A stretch of DNA of 42,712 bases, from positions 1 to 42,712 of the forward strand of contig JAEOTX010000013.1 of NCBI GenBank assembly GCA_016839605.1, read 5' to 3'. The notes under the pieces are model-generated. The model did not search any database. It was not told where the DNA came from and saw only the letters and a program-made list of their open reading frames with translations. Both the position numbers and the translations under genes were made by a program. This document shows, one piece after another, positions 14,744 to 23,214 of the stretch (its first letter is position 1; each line of letters starts with the position of its first letter). The DNA comes from Candidatus Thorarchaeota archaeon (lineage in GTDB: Archaea; Asgardarchaeota; Thorarchaeia; Thorarchaeales; Thorarchaeaceae).

Positions 14744-17049
14744 GAGACCACCTCCTTTGCCCTGGAAGCATGTTCTTTCTGTACTCGTTTGACAAGTTCA
14801 TCAAGCGTCTCATCAGAGAGCGGTGTGTCCCTTCTGGGCAATGCTTTGATGAACGTAGCCAAGTCCTCAATTCTCTCAGGAATGACTGCACCTCGATATC
14901 TCGGATACCAATCATTCTTCTCCTTGGATGCAGGTTTCCACGATGCTCTTCTCTTCTGTCCACCCACCTCAATGCTACGAGTGAAGTGTGAGAGCTCCTC
15001 CCAGATGTCTTCAGATGTTTGGTGGTCAAAGCCATCAGTACCGATTAACCTGCCCAGTTCTGCAAAGATTTGCCAGTCTTGACGAGCAGTACCTGGAGCT
15101 TTAGCAATCGGTTTCATTTTGAGTGGTTTCAACTCGAGATTGATGAATGTCCCACTCTCTTCCACAAAGGTCGTAGAGGGTAAGATCACTGATGCCATAT
15201 CTGACCACTCTGAAGGATAGGGTGACTGGTAGATTATGGTAGGTATCTTCTCAAAGCCCTCAGGTGATATTGAACCGTCTGCAATATAGAGCATGTCTAA
15301 TTCGCCCTTTTGGGCTTTCTGTCGCATTTCCACTAGATGCAGTCCATCTGATAGGTTTCCACCACCCCAGGCCTTCTCCAAGAGTGCTTTGGCCTCTTTG
15401 ACAGTAATGGAAGCAGGACCCGGTAGCATCTCAGGCCGTAATCCTGCCTTTATGACGCCAGCCTCGTTTCCTAATGGAAACAATGGAAACAATGCGCCGT
15501 CAACTCCAGCAAGTCGGACAAGTGCACGAAGTGAGAGGCCTGGTTCTATGCTCTCTAATATCCTTGGTCCAACGAGAACTGCTCCTTTTCCTTTCCCTGT
15601 GATTTCAACAAGCTGCTGAGCCTGAGTATATGATGTCCCCGGAATCTTTTTACTGTGTTCTGCGAGATTGATTAGGAGTTTTTGGATGTCCTTTCCTTGT
15701 ACAGATACATGGACTGTGGACCATCTATGAAGGTTGGCACCTGCATCACCAATTACAATGAGCGGCTTCCCCTGCCTTACTTCTTTGTAGACTTTCTTCG
15801 CCACCACCTGATGGTCTTTTACAAAGTCGCCTCCTACTGAGATGATCCAGTCTACCTCTTTCAAGTAGTCCAGTTCACGGATCCTCGCAAAGTCTTGGTC
15901 CACAGCTAATTCCTTGTGAATCAGTGCGGGGAAGTCTGATCCTTGAAAATCGACGTTAGGACTCTTGACGCCGGCTCTGGCTAGCTTGTGAAAAACGTAT
16001 GCTGATTCTGAACTCATCTGAGGGCTTCCAAGGAATCCAACTCTCTCTGGGCTAGCTTCTTTGAGTAACCGAGATACTTCGCCAAGTGCCTCCTCCCAAG
16101 ATACTGGCACTGAATCTCCTTCTTTCCTCAGATGTGGGCTTTTTATCCTATCCGGAGCATTGACCAAGGAGGGTATACAGAACCTGCCCAAGACGCACAT
16201 ATGTCCGTGATTTGGGGCGCTTTCAAGGGCTCCAGGTTCAGAACCCATCACTCTTTCCCACTTGATGGTAAATTGGGTCTGGCAGCCCATGCTACAGAGC
16301 ACACAGGTTGATTCCTCAACTGAATCAGGTGCTCCAGTCCATTTGGTCATTCGTGGCTTTAGGGATCCTGTGGGACAGACATCTATGCATGCTCCACAGA
16401 ACCAACATCCACTATCAATGTGTGAAACACCAAACGAGGTGTCGACTCTGGTTTCATGGCCTCTTTTTACGAATGTTATTGCTGAAGTTCCCCGCACATC
16501 ATCACAGACTCGAATACATCGAGCGCAGAGGATGCACAGGTTATAATCTCTATCGAAGAAAGGATCTTCACGCTCGACATCAATTTCCTTGTAGCCTGGA
16601 AGATAGTCAAGATCCTTGATACCTAGGAACTCTACGACTTCTCGAAGCTGGCATGTGTAACGGTTAGGACATGTTGTACAGCCTGTGACTCTTCCTGCTT
16701 TGTACGGGTCTGGGCGGTACTTGTTGCAGCCCTCCTGCTCAGCGCAGACCATGCATGCGCTCGGGTGTTCCATCAACAACAGTTGCATGATGTTCCGCTT
16801 GAGAGTCATTAAATTGTCAGTAGCAGTCTTGACCTCCATTCCATCTTTGGCTGCTGTTGTGCAGGCAGGTGGGAATCCTCTCATTCCCTCTACTTCCACA
16901 ATGCACATTCTGCATCCACCATGGGACTCTAGCTCGTCATGGTCACAGAGGGTTGGTATATAGATGCCAGACTCCCTGGCTACATCGAGGATGGTTTTCC
17001 CCTTTTCCTCAAACTCTATCTTCCTACCGTCAATGAATATAGTGGCCAT
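14740..17049 (-). CDS. NuoG-like Fe-S / molybdopterin-fold subunit without Mo ligand
   Basis: The 769-residue protein follows the NuoG/FdhA plan. A [2Fe-2S] domain (C-x11-C-x2-C-x13-C, about 35-64) is followed by a His-Cys cluster (HPSACMVCAEQEGC), an extra CTTC...C site, two [4Fe-4S] ferredoxin motifs (CILCARCIRVC and CWFCGACIDVCP) and the N-terminal cluster of the molybdopterin fold (CVLCSMGC). The molybdopterin-like body follows. Where formate dehydrogenases carry the Mo-binding Cys or Sec, the matching segment (KSPNVDFQGSDFPAL) has neither. It is probably an electron wire and scaffold rather than a formate dehydrogenase. Its ATG overlaps the nuoF TAA by one base (TAATG). Confidence 0.85.
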   Translation of the reverse strand: MATIFIDGRKIEFEEKGKTILDVARESGIYIPTLCDHDELESHGGCRMCIVEVEGMRGFPPACTTAAKDGMEVKTATDNLMTLKRNIMQLLLMEHPSACMVCAEQEGCNKYRPDPYKAGRVTGCTTCPNRYTCQLREVVEFLGIKDLDYLPGYKEIDVEREDPFFDRDYNLCILCARCIRVCDDVRGTSAITFVKRGHETRVDTSFGVSHIDSGCWFCGACIDVCPTGSLKPRMTKWTGAPDSVEESTCVLCSMGCQTQFTIKWERVMGSEPGALESAPNHGHMCVLGRFCIPSLVNAPDRIKSPHLRKEGDSVPVSWEEALGEVSRLLKEASPERVGFLGSPQMSSESAYVFHKLARAGVKSPNVDFQGSDFPALIHKELAVDQDFARIRELDYLKEVDWIISVGGDFVKDHQVVAKKVYKEVRQGKPLIVIGDAGANLHRWSTVHVSVQGKDIQKLLINLAEHSKKIPGTSYTQAQQLVEITGKGKGAVLVGPRILESIEPGLSLRALVRLAGVDGALFPLFPLGNEAGVIKAGLRPEMLPGPASITVKEAKALLEKAWGGGNLSDGLHLVEMRQKAQKGELDMLYIADGSISPEGFEKIPTIIYQSPYPSEWSDMASVILPSTTFVEESGTFINLELKPLKMKPIAKAPGTARQDWQIFAELGRLIGTDGFDHQTSEDIWEELSHFTRSIEVGGQKRRASWKPASKEKNDWYPRYRGAVIPERIEDLATFIKALPRRDTPLSDETLDELVKRVQKEHASRAKEVVS

Positions 17050-18890
17050 TATTTGGCACCTCCAATTTCACGAGCCAACTCACTATGAGCTGGTATCTTC
17101 ATCACCGCATCAGCCTTAGGAGGACAGACTTCGTAGCAGGCACCGCATTTGATACAGAGATCCTGCTGGATGTGATGAATCACATCTTTCTTACCCTGCG
17201 CTGCACCTGTTGGGCAGATTCTCTTGCATGCGCCACATGCAGTACACTTCTCGGGGTCAATGACAAACTTCACCAGTTCTTTGCATACCATAGCAGGACA
17301 GGTATTGTCCTTGACGTGAGCTTCGTACTCATCTCTGAAGTACTCAATAGTTGTGAGAACTGGGTTGGGTGCATTCTGACCCAGCCCACAGAGAGAACCG
17401 TTAACAACGGTATCACAGAGCTCGAGAAGTTTCTCGATATCTCCGTCTTCACCTCGCCCTTCTCGAATCTTATCGAGAATGCGAAGCATCTGAAGTGTTC
17501 CCATCCTACAGGGTGTGCACTTGCCGCATGATTCTTGCTGTGTGAACGACAGGAAATATCGTGCGACATCCACCATGCAGGTCGTTTCATCCATGACTAT
17601 CATTCCGCCAGAGCCCATGATAGCTCCAGCTTCTCTAAGAGAATCAAAGTCCACAGGAAGGTCAAGCTTCTCTGCTGGAAGACATCCTCCTGCGGGACCT
17701 CCAGTCTGAACCGCTTTGAAGGTACGATCTTCCTTGACACCACCTCCAACATCAAATATGATGTTTCGAAGTGTCGCTCCCATGGGCACTTCAACTAGAC
17801 CGGTATTCCTGACTTTTCCAGTCAGTGAGAATATTGCAGTTCCAGGACTTCCTTCAGTCCCGATTGACTTGAACCATTCCCACCCCTCCCTTAGGATGAC
17901 TGAGGCATTAGCTAGGCTCTTGACATTGTTGATTACTGTGGGTTTGCCCCATAAGCCCGACTCAGTCGGGAATGGTGGTCTTGGTCTGGGCATTCCTCTT
18001 CGCCCCTCTATGGAAGCCATGAGAGCTGTCTCTTCACCGCAAACGAACGCGCCCGCGCCCTCCATCAGATGAATCTGAAGGCTGAACTTGGAACCCAGAA
18101 TAGACTCTCCCCAGAATTCTCTCTCGTAGGAGTCCTTCAGTGCTTTCTTCAAAGACGCGACTGCAGCTGGATACTCATGTCGAACATAGACATAGGCCTC
18201 ATCTGCTCCAATGGCATAGGCACAGATTGAAAGGCCTTCCAGCACAGAATGGGGGTCCGCCACAAGAATTGAACCATCCATAAAAGCTCCTGGGTCTCCC
18301 TCATCAGCATTACAGATGGCGTACTTCTTATGCCCGGGGGCATTTCGGCCCAGCTTCCATTTCAATCCAGCAGGAAATCCTGCGCCTCCTCGTCCTCTGA
18401 GTCCTGAGTTCAGAACCTCATCTACTACTTCTTCAGGCGACATTTCTTTGAGAGCACGTTCAAGTCCCTTGTACCCTCCAACTGCCAGATAGTCATCAAT
18501 GCTGCCCGGATCAATATGTCCCGAGTTCTTCAACACAACTCTGTGCTGTTTGGAATAGAATGGTATATCCTTGTAGTGGGGGATTCTCTCTCCCTCGGGA
18601 GACTCGTAGTAAAGCCTCTCCACTGGCTCTCCCTTGATGAAGTGTGAAGTGACAATCTCAGCAATGTCGTCATCACCCACCTGGCAATAGAACAATCCCT
18701 CAGGTTCAATGGCAATGACAGGAGCCTGCTGGCATAGACCATGACACCCAATTCTAGTGATCTCGACCTTGTCCCCAAGTTTCTTTTTCTTCACTTGTTC
18801 AGCCAGTTTGTCATAGAGTAAGTCAGACTTGGCGGACTCGCAGCCTGTTCCGAGACATACTAGAACCTCAATTTTCTCAGATTCGGTCAT
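17049..18890 (-). CDS. nuoF: NuoF/HydB/BfuB-like flavin and NAD-binding subunit
   Basis: The 613-residue protein starts with a thioredoxin-like [2Fe-2S] domain (CLGTGCESAKS, CHGLCQ; about 10-90). The FMN/NADH core has GLRGRGGAGFPAGLKW and EETALMASIEGRRG. An SLBB segment and a [4Fe-4S] site (SCGKCTPCRMG plus a later Cys) follow, and the protein ends with two extra ferredoxin motifs (CTACGACKRICP, CIKCGACYEVCP). The extra N- and C-terminal domains separate it from complex I NuoF. They match HydB of bifurcating hydrogenases and the Bfu family, where the single FMN bifurcates electrons between NAD and ferredoxin. It is cytoplasmic and works with NuoE and the NuoG-like subunit. Confidence 0.9.
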   Translation of the reverse strand: MTESEKIEVLVCLGTGCESAKSDLLYDKLAEQVKKKKLGDKVEITRIGCHGLCQQAPVIAIEPEGLFYCQVGDDDIAEIVTSHFIKGEPVERLYYESPEGERIPHYKDIPFYSKQHRVVLKNSGHIDPGSIDDYLAVGGYKGLERALKEMSPEEVVDEVLNSGLRGRGGAGFPAGLKWKLGRNAPGHKKYAICNADEGDPGAFMDGSILVADPHSVLEGLSICAYAIGADEAYVYVRHEYPAAVASLKKALKDSYEREFWGESILGSKFSLQIHLMEGAGAFVCGEETALMASIEGRRGMPRPRPPFPTESGLWGKPTVINNVKSLANASVILREGWEWFKSIGTEGSPGTAIFSLTGKVRNTGLVEVPMGATLRNIIFDVGGGVKEDRTFKAVQTGGPAGGCLPAEKLDLPVDFDSLREAGAIMGSGGMIVMDETTCMVDVARYFLSFTQQESCGKCTPCRMGTLQMLRILDKIREGRGEDGDIEKLLELCDTVVNGSLCGLGQNAPNPVLTTIEYFRDEYEAHVKDNTCPAMVCKELVKFVIDPEKCTACGACKRICPTGAAQGKKDVIHHIQQDLCIKCGACYEVCPPKADAVMKIPAHSELAREIGGAK

Positions 18891-18903
18891 AGTTCACCCT
18901 CTC

Positions 18904-19371
18904 TTACTCGTCACTTCCCTTAGCGGCTTTCTTGTCCGCTCGATCAACCTTATCCAGGAGGCGTTTGAGTGACCTTTGTGTCATTCTGCCATGTACCTCA
19001 TCATCTAAGAGCACTGCAGGTGCCAACGCACAAGCACCGACACAGGCCACCCTTTCCAGACTGTATCTTTCATCAGCTGTGGTTTCACCTGGCTGGATGC
19101 CTAGTCTTTCACTGAGTGTGTCCAGGATCTTCTCTCCTCCACCAACATGACATGCAGTCCCAAGACAGACTCGAATCTCATGCTTTCCTGGTGGGTTGAA
19201 CCTGAAGTGATTGTAAAAGGTAGCAACTCCGTATATCTCCTGACTGCTCACTTTCAACTGGCTTGAGAGCCACTCAACAGCCTCTTGGGGGATATACCCA
19301 AATTTTTCTTGGATCTCTTGGAGCCTTGGTATCACTTCATGCTGAAGCTCAACGGCAGACTGTTCGGCCAT
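18904..19371 (-). CDS. nuoE: NuoE/HydC-like [2Fe-2S] thioredoxin-fold subunit
   Basis: From ATG 19371 the protein has about 155 residues, the normal size. LQEIQEKFGYIP is the typical N-terminal helix. VCLGTACHVGG and CVGACALAP give the C-x4-C ... C-x3-C ligands of the [2Fe-2S] cluster. It passes electrons to or from NuoF. In-frame starts further out are ATG 19398 and GTG 19428; a CTTTTATG box at about 19396-19403 would place a transcript start close to 19371, which is why I chose it. First gene of a five-gene operon (nuoE-nuoF-nuoG-like-nfnA-nfnB). Confidence 0.87.
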   Translation of the reverse strand: MAEQSAVELQHEVIPRLQEIQEKFGYIPQEAVEWLSSQLKVSSQEIYGVATFYNHFRFNPPGKHEIRVCLGTACHVGGGEKILDTLSERLGIQPGETTADERYSLERVACVGACALAPAVLLDDEVHGRMTQRSLKRLLDKVDRADKKAAKGSDE

Positions 19372-19497
19372 ACTTTCCCGTCGGCTTTCACTGGTCATAA
19401 AAGGATTTGGAATGAGCCCGAGAGACACATCGACAATTCCATGTATTGTAAGGGTTCATTAGACAACAGAATGCAACACAACCAGAGGTATCCAACG

Positions 19498-21018
19498 ATG
19501 CAGGAATCCCCTCTGACCACTAAAGAGATGCGGGTCTTAGAGCTCAACGCAGCGTACCTGGGTGTTACCCATAGCATGCTCATGCAGAATGCTGGCCGCG
19601 AAGTTGCACGTGTGATCACAACAAACGAGAAGGTACTTGGCAGAGAAATTGTGATTCTCTGCGGTCTCGGAGGTAATGGTGGGGACGGAATGGTGGCTGC
19701 TCGATATCTCCAGGAAGAAGGAGCAATTGTTGAAGTCTATCTTCTAGGTTCTGAGAATGACATATCCAACCGCGAGACAATAATGAACTGGGGAATTCTA
19801 AAGAATCTTCAGGAAATCACAAGAGGTGTTCTGAAGACAGAGTCTTCCATTAAGAAGACAAAGTCCATTCTTGATGCTAACATTGCGATTGATGCCATGA
19901 TGGGATTTGGGCTAAAGAGTCGCCTACGTGAACCTATTCTCTCAGGTGTTACAATGTTCAACAAATCCAAGGCAAAGAAGTATGCAATCGACATCCCTAC
20001 AGGTATTGACTCAGATACTGGGGAGATTCATGGAAGGGCAGTGAAAGCAGACGTGACAATCGCACTTCACGGACCAAAGAAGGGATTTCTAGCCGCAAAA
20101 GAGTTAGTTGGAAAAGTGAATGTTGTTTCAATTGGGATTCCAGCAGAAGCAAACACGGTGTGTGGGCCAGGTGACCTCTCATATTATGTTGCGCCTAGGA
20201 AAACAAGTGCCCGGAAGGGTGACTTTGGGAGAATTCTAGTCGTGGGCGGCAGCGATGTCTATTCAGGAGCACCAGCTCTGGCTGGTCTTGCTGCCCTCAG
20301 GACTGGAGCTGATCTTGTTAGCATTATGACCCCTGAGCCAGTCGTTTCAGCCGTGCGTTCATACAGCCCGAACCTAATGGTCAGAAGCCTTGGGACTCGA
20401 GTGCTAATGCGTGAGTCTGCTGAGTCTATCATTGATGCTGCTTCCAGCCAAGATGTTGTTGCCCTTGGACCTGGCCTGGGTCTTGAACATGATACTGTAT
20501 TGGCTGTCAGAGAAATCGTGAACAAGTTAGTATCTATGGTAAAGCCACATACTCTGGATGCTGACGGGTTGAAAGCGCTGGCTGGTTCAGAGATAATTCT
20601 TAATCCTGGTTTCTCAGTGCTTACTCCTCATTGGGGAGAGCTTTCCATCTTAATGGAGAAGAAACTTGGAATGGCCAGTGATATGACGAATCGAGTAGAC
20701 GCAGCTCTGGAAACGGCAAAGAAGTACAACTCAGTAATCCTCCTCAAGGGTCCAATTGACGTTGTTGCTCATCCTGATGGACGATACAAGCTAAATCGCA
20801 CTGGAGTTCCTGCGATGAGTGTTGGTGGAACAGGTGATGTTCTGTCAGGTATCGTTGCAGCTTTGCTAGCAAGAGGCCATGGAGCGTTTAAAGCGGCGTC
20901 AGCAGCAGCCTTCGTTTCAGGATCAGCTGGAGAGCTTGCTTTCAATGAGCTCGGCGATCACATTATGGCCACTGACTGTATCGACAGAATTCCTGCTGCA
21001 ATGGACTCTCATACTTAA
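19498..21018 (+). CDS. nnr: Bifunctional NAD(P)H-hydrate repair enzyme (epimerase/dehydratase)
   Basis: ATG 19498 gives 506 residues, with AGAGGT 9 nt upstream; the frame is open further back (to 19285), but that part runs antisense to nuoE and is not family-like. The N-terminal YjeF domain (about 1-210; CGLGGNGGDGMVAARY, DIPTGIDSDTG) epimerises damaged NAD(P)HX. The C-terminal ribokinase-like domain (about 220-506; SVGGTGDVLSGIVAALLARG) dehydrates it with a nucleotide. It restores NADH/NADPH, and lies divergent to the NAD(P)-using operon. The stop codon shares the palindrome TTAA with the convergent gene. Confidence 0.92.
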   Translation: MQESPLTTKEMRVLELNAAYLGVTHSMLMQNAGREVARVITTNEKVLGREIVILCGLGGNGGDGMVAARYLQEEGAIVEVYLLGSENDISNRETIMNWGILKNLQEITRGVLKTESSIKKTKSILDANIAIDAMMGFGLKSRLREPILSGVTMFNKSKAKKYAIDIPTGIDSDTGEIHGRAVKADVTIALHGPKKGFLAAKELVGKVNVVSIGIPAEANTVCGPGDLSYYVAPRKTSARKGDFGRILVVGGSDVYSGAPALAGLAALRTGADLVSIMTPEPVVSAVRSYSPNLMVRSLGTRVLMRESAESIIDAASSQDVVALGPGLGLEHDTVLAVREIVNKLVSMVKPHTLDADGLKALAGSEIILNPGFSVLTPHWGELSILMEKKLGMASDMTNRVDAALETAKKYNSVILLKGPIDVVAHPDGRYKLNRTGVPAMSVGGTGDVLSGIVAALLARGHGAFKAASAAAFVSGSAGELAFNELGDHIMATDCIDRIPAAMDSHT

Positions 21019-21995
21019 CGTATGATAGGCATCTTGTCAAGGAGCGACCTGGCCAGCGACTTGTTCTCCTTGTGCACAGGCACCCATACAATCCCGGCAT
21101 CTGGCTGGCCATATAGCATGACCGATCCCTTCGGTGCTAATAGAACGCCTGGGAATCCCATGAGGTCTTCCTCTCCATCAACAAATACCAGCGATTTCTT
21201 CTTGTCATGTATCGCAGTGTTGATTGTGGACCAAGCTTCGGGGTAGAGCACGGCAGCTGGATTGTAAAACGTGTACTCTCGCTCGCCAGTGAAGGTCCCT
21301 TCGAATTTTCCACGTTTTGTTATTCCGTCCACAATTGAAACATCAGGGGCATATCCTTGTTCAATGAGCGTGGCTGCGGTGACATCTCCTACTGCTATCA
21401 CACACTTCGGGGTCTCTTCAACAATCCTTGAAACGATTCGTTCCTCCGGGGAACCATCCTTCTTGTGGTACAGGTCTCCCTTTGGCGATTTCAGGTCGCT
21501 TCTTTGTGAAAAGTCAAGTTTTCGTGGAGGTTCTTTTGTGCCCCTCAAGCGCTTTCCTTCTCTATCTATCTCTCCTTTGCGAACCCTGGCAGACGTGAGC
21601 TTATCTCCGTCGTAGGCTCGAACAGGTTTCAGGTACTTCAAGACATCTTCGTGCTTGGTTCTCTTATCTAATGCACCGGACCTGACCTCATCACAACAGG
21701 GGCCTTGATACATCAAGAATGTAGTTGCTCCTTCTATTGATAGCAGCTCGTCAAACTGAGTCATTGTGATTGCGCTGATGGCGCCGTCCAGCTCCTCACT
21801 CGTCAGGTATTCCTTCAACTTGGCAAGTCGCACCTCAATCGGCTGGATGATGCACTGAAGATCAAGATCCCTGCCAACTATCTCGCCTCCTGTGACGACT
21901 GCAACAGGATTTGGCATATCTGACAATCTATCTATCAAGGCCTGATGTCCTAAATGGAATCTATCAAAGAGGTTCAATGCATAGGTGCTAACCAT
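21015..21995 (-). CDS. Fusion: phosphopantetheine adenylyltransferase + DUF359 dephospho-CoA kinase
   Basis: The 326-residue protein joins two CoA-synthesis steps. Residues 1-145 are an archaeal PPAT: N-terminal nucleotidyltransferase motif FHLGH and C-terminal TSARVRKGEIDREG. Residues about 165-326 are DUF359: SPKGDLY, VGDVTAATLIEQG and SIVDGITKR. DUF359 was shown in Thermococcus to be the GTP-dependent dephospho-CoA kinase, so one chain would make CoA from 4'-phosphopantetheine with ATP then GTP. CoA users (HMG-CoA synthase, thiolase, Kor) lie nearby. Start ATG 21995; the promoter is shared with the divergent phosphoesterase. Confidence 0.9.
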   Translation of the reverse strand: MVSTYALNLFDRFHLGHQALIDRLSDMPNPVAVVTGGEIVGRDLDLQCIIQPIEVRLAKLKEYLTSEELDGAISAITMTQFDELLSIEGATTFLMYQGPCCDEVRSGALDKRTKHEDVLKYLKPVRAYDGDKLTSARVRKGEIDREGKRLRGTKEPPRKLDFSQRSDLKSPKGDLYHKKDGSPEERIVSRIVEETPKCVIAVGDVTAATLIEQGYAPDVSIVDGITKRGKFEGTFTGEREYTFYNPAAVLYPEAWSTINTAIHDKKKSLVFVDGEEDLMGFPGVLLAPKGSVMLYGQPDAGIVWVPVHKENKSLARSLLDKMPIIR

Positions 21996-22026
21996 GAATC
22001 ACACGCTCTAAATGTCTGTTTTGAAA

Positions 22027-22037
22027 CTTTAATATCC
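22027..22037. promoter_or_regulatory. Shared AT-rich box in an 86-nt divergent promoter
   Basis: CTTTAATATCC reads as a TATA-like box on plus (for the phosphoesterase at 22082) and as GGATATTAAAG on minus (for the CoA fusion gene at 21995). It is the only AT-rich box in the gap. Distances of about 45 and 35 nt to the two starts fit short leaders. Confidence 0.45.
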
Positions 22038-22081
22038 TTGTTTAACATGTCTGATTACAATCGTTATGCAGAGCTATCAGA

Positions 22082-22777
22082 ATGAAAATACTAGCGGTCG
22101 CTGACGTACATAGTCCTCGGTTTCATGAAGAGTTCAAACTAGAGATTTCCACGTATTCTGAACCTGACATCTTCCTCATGGCAGGTGACATGATCCACAG
22201 AGGAATCGCTGAAGAGATCGTTCGTGTTCTCGATACTATAGAAGAAACCCTTGGCCTCGGATTCCCCATTATTGGTTGTTTTGGAAATGAGGAATATGCT
22301 GAGATTCGAAAGACGCTTGTAAATCTCGTTGAAGGAAGAATGACTTTTCTAGATGAGCAAAGTTTCTCTGTGAATTCAGATGGCAAAACAATAGGTGTTG
22401 TGGGTACTCAGGGCTCTCTCGATAAGGCAACTACTTGGCAAAGGAGAAATATCCCCGGCGTGAAGAGAGTCTTCGAAAGGCGTGCAAGAAGAGCTTCATC
22501 CCTTCTCAAGGGATTGATGAAGAAAGTGGACCACACCATCCTCCTCATGCATTACAGTCCATGCCTAGAGACCTGCGAGGGTGAAATAGACAAAGCATTC
22601 GCGTGGCTGGGAAGTAGGAAATTCTATAGTGTTGTCGAGAAACGCCAACCAGACTTGGTGATTCATGGTCATGTCCATAATTCCTGGACGCATGAGGCCA
22701 TGATAGGACGTACTCTGGTTCGAAACGTTGCCTTTCCAGCTGTGGGAACGGTTACTGAGCTGGACCTTTGGAGCTAG
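22082..22777 (+). CDS. Calcineurin-like metallophosphoesterase
   Basis: The 231-residue protein carries the five-block metallophosphoesterase pattern: ADVHSPR (6-12), AGDMIHRG (33-40), CFGNEE (near 67-72), LLMHYSP and VIHGHVHNSW (near 195-204). The usual GNH motif reads GNE, so the His that protonates the leaving group is replaced by Glu; the metal ligands are otherwise present. The substrate is unknown (phosphodiester, nucleotide or phosphoprotein). Single gene; its stop is two bases from the convergent DUF35 gene. Confidence 0.85.
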   Translation: MKILAVADVHSPRFHEEFKLEISTYSEPDIFLMAGDMIHRGIAEEIVRVLDTIEETLGLGFPIIGCFGNEEYAEIRKTLVNLVEGRMTFLDEQSFSVNSDGKTIGVVGTQGSLDKATTWQRRNIPGVKRVFERRARRASSLLKGLMKKVDHTILLMHYSPCLETCEGEIDKAFAWLGSRKFYSVVEKRQPDLVIHGHVHNSWTHEAMIGRTLVRNVAFPAVGTVTELDLWS

Positions 22778-22779
22778 TT

Positions 22780-23208
22780 TTACGGATACGAATGTCCAGT
22801 TACCTTTAGCACTGGTTCGAACTTGTAGCCATAGACGATGACTCCCGCGGTACCAGCCTGAGTGATCTTGCGGAAACATGCTCTGACTCTCATTCCAATC
22901 TCGACTTCTTCTGGATCTATATTGACAATCTGAGCTGTCACTCGTGCTCCCTCGTCAAGCTCCACTTGTGCGATGACGTAGGGGATTTGTCGCTTGAAGT
23001 CATCTGGTGCTTGCCGAACTACTGCAAAAGTATGAATCTTACCTAGTCCCTTGAATTTGTGATCCTCTAAGACTCCCTTTCTTCTGCAAGTTGGGCAAAC
23101 AGGTCTAGGCGGAAAGTAGTATGTATCACATGTTTTGCAGGTATTGCCTTCGATGTTGTAAATTGCTCTAATTCTTCTCCAGATCTGTGCAACTCCATGT
23201 TGTGCCAT
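22780..23208 (-). CDS. DUF35 OB-fold / zinc-ribbon acyl-CoA-binding protein
   Basis: The 142-residue protein has an N-terminal rubredoxin-like zinc ribbon (CKTCDTYYFPPRPVCPTC) and a C-terminal OB fold. DUF35 proteins bind CoA. In Methanothermococcus thermolithotrophicus the homologue sits between thiolase and HMG-CoA synthase and provides a shared CoA channel. The gene order here (HMG-CoA synthase, thiolase, DUF35) is that of the known complex. GGGAGG 9 nt before the ATG overlaps the thiolase stop, suggesting coupled translation. Confidence 0.92.
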   Translation of the reverse strand: MAQHGVAQIWRRIRAIYNIEGNTCKTCDTYYFPPRPVCPTCRRKGVLEDHKFKGLGKIHTFAVVRQAPDDFKRQIPYVIAQVELDEGARVTAQIVNIDPEEVEIGMRVRACFRKITQAGTAGVIVYGYKFEPVLKVTGHSYP

Positions 23209-23214
23209 TCTTTT

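Noticed and set aside
19285..19497. N-terminal extension of the NAD(P)HX repair gene
   Set aside because: Antisense to nuoE and unlike the family; ATG 19498 has a ribosome site and the right N-terminus.
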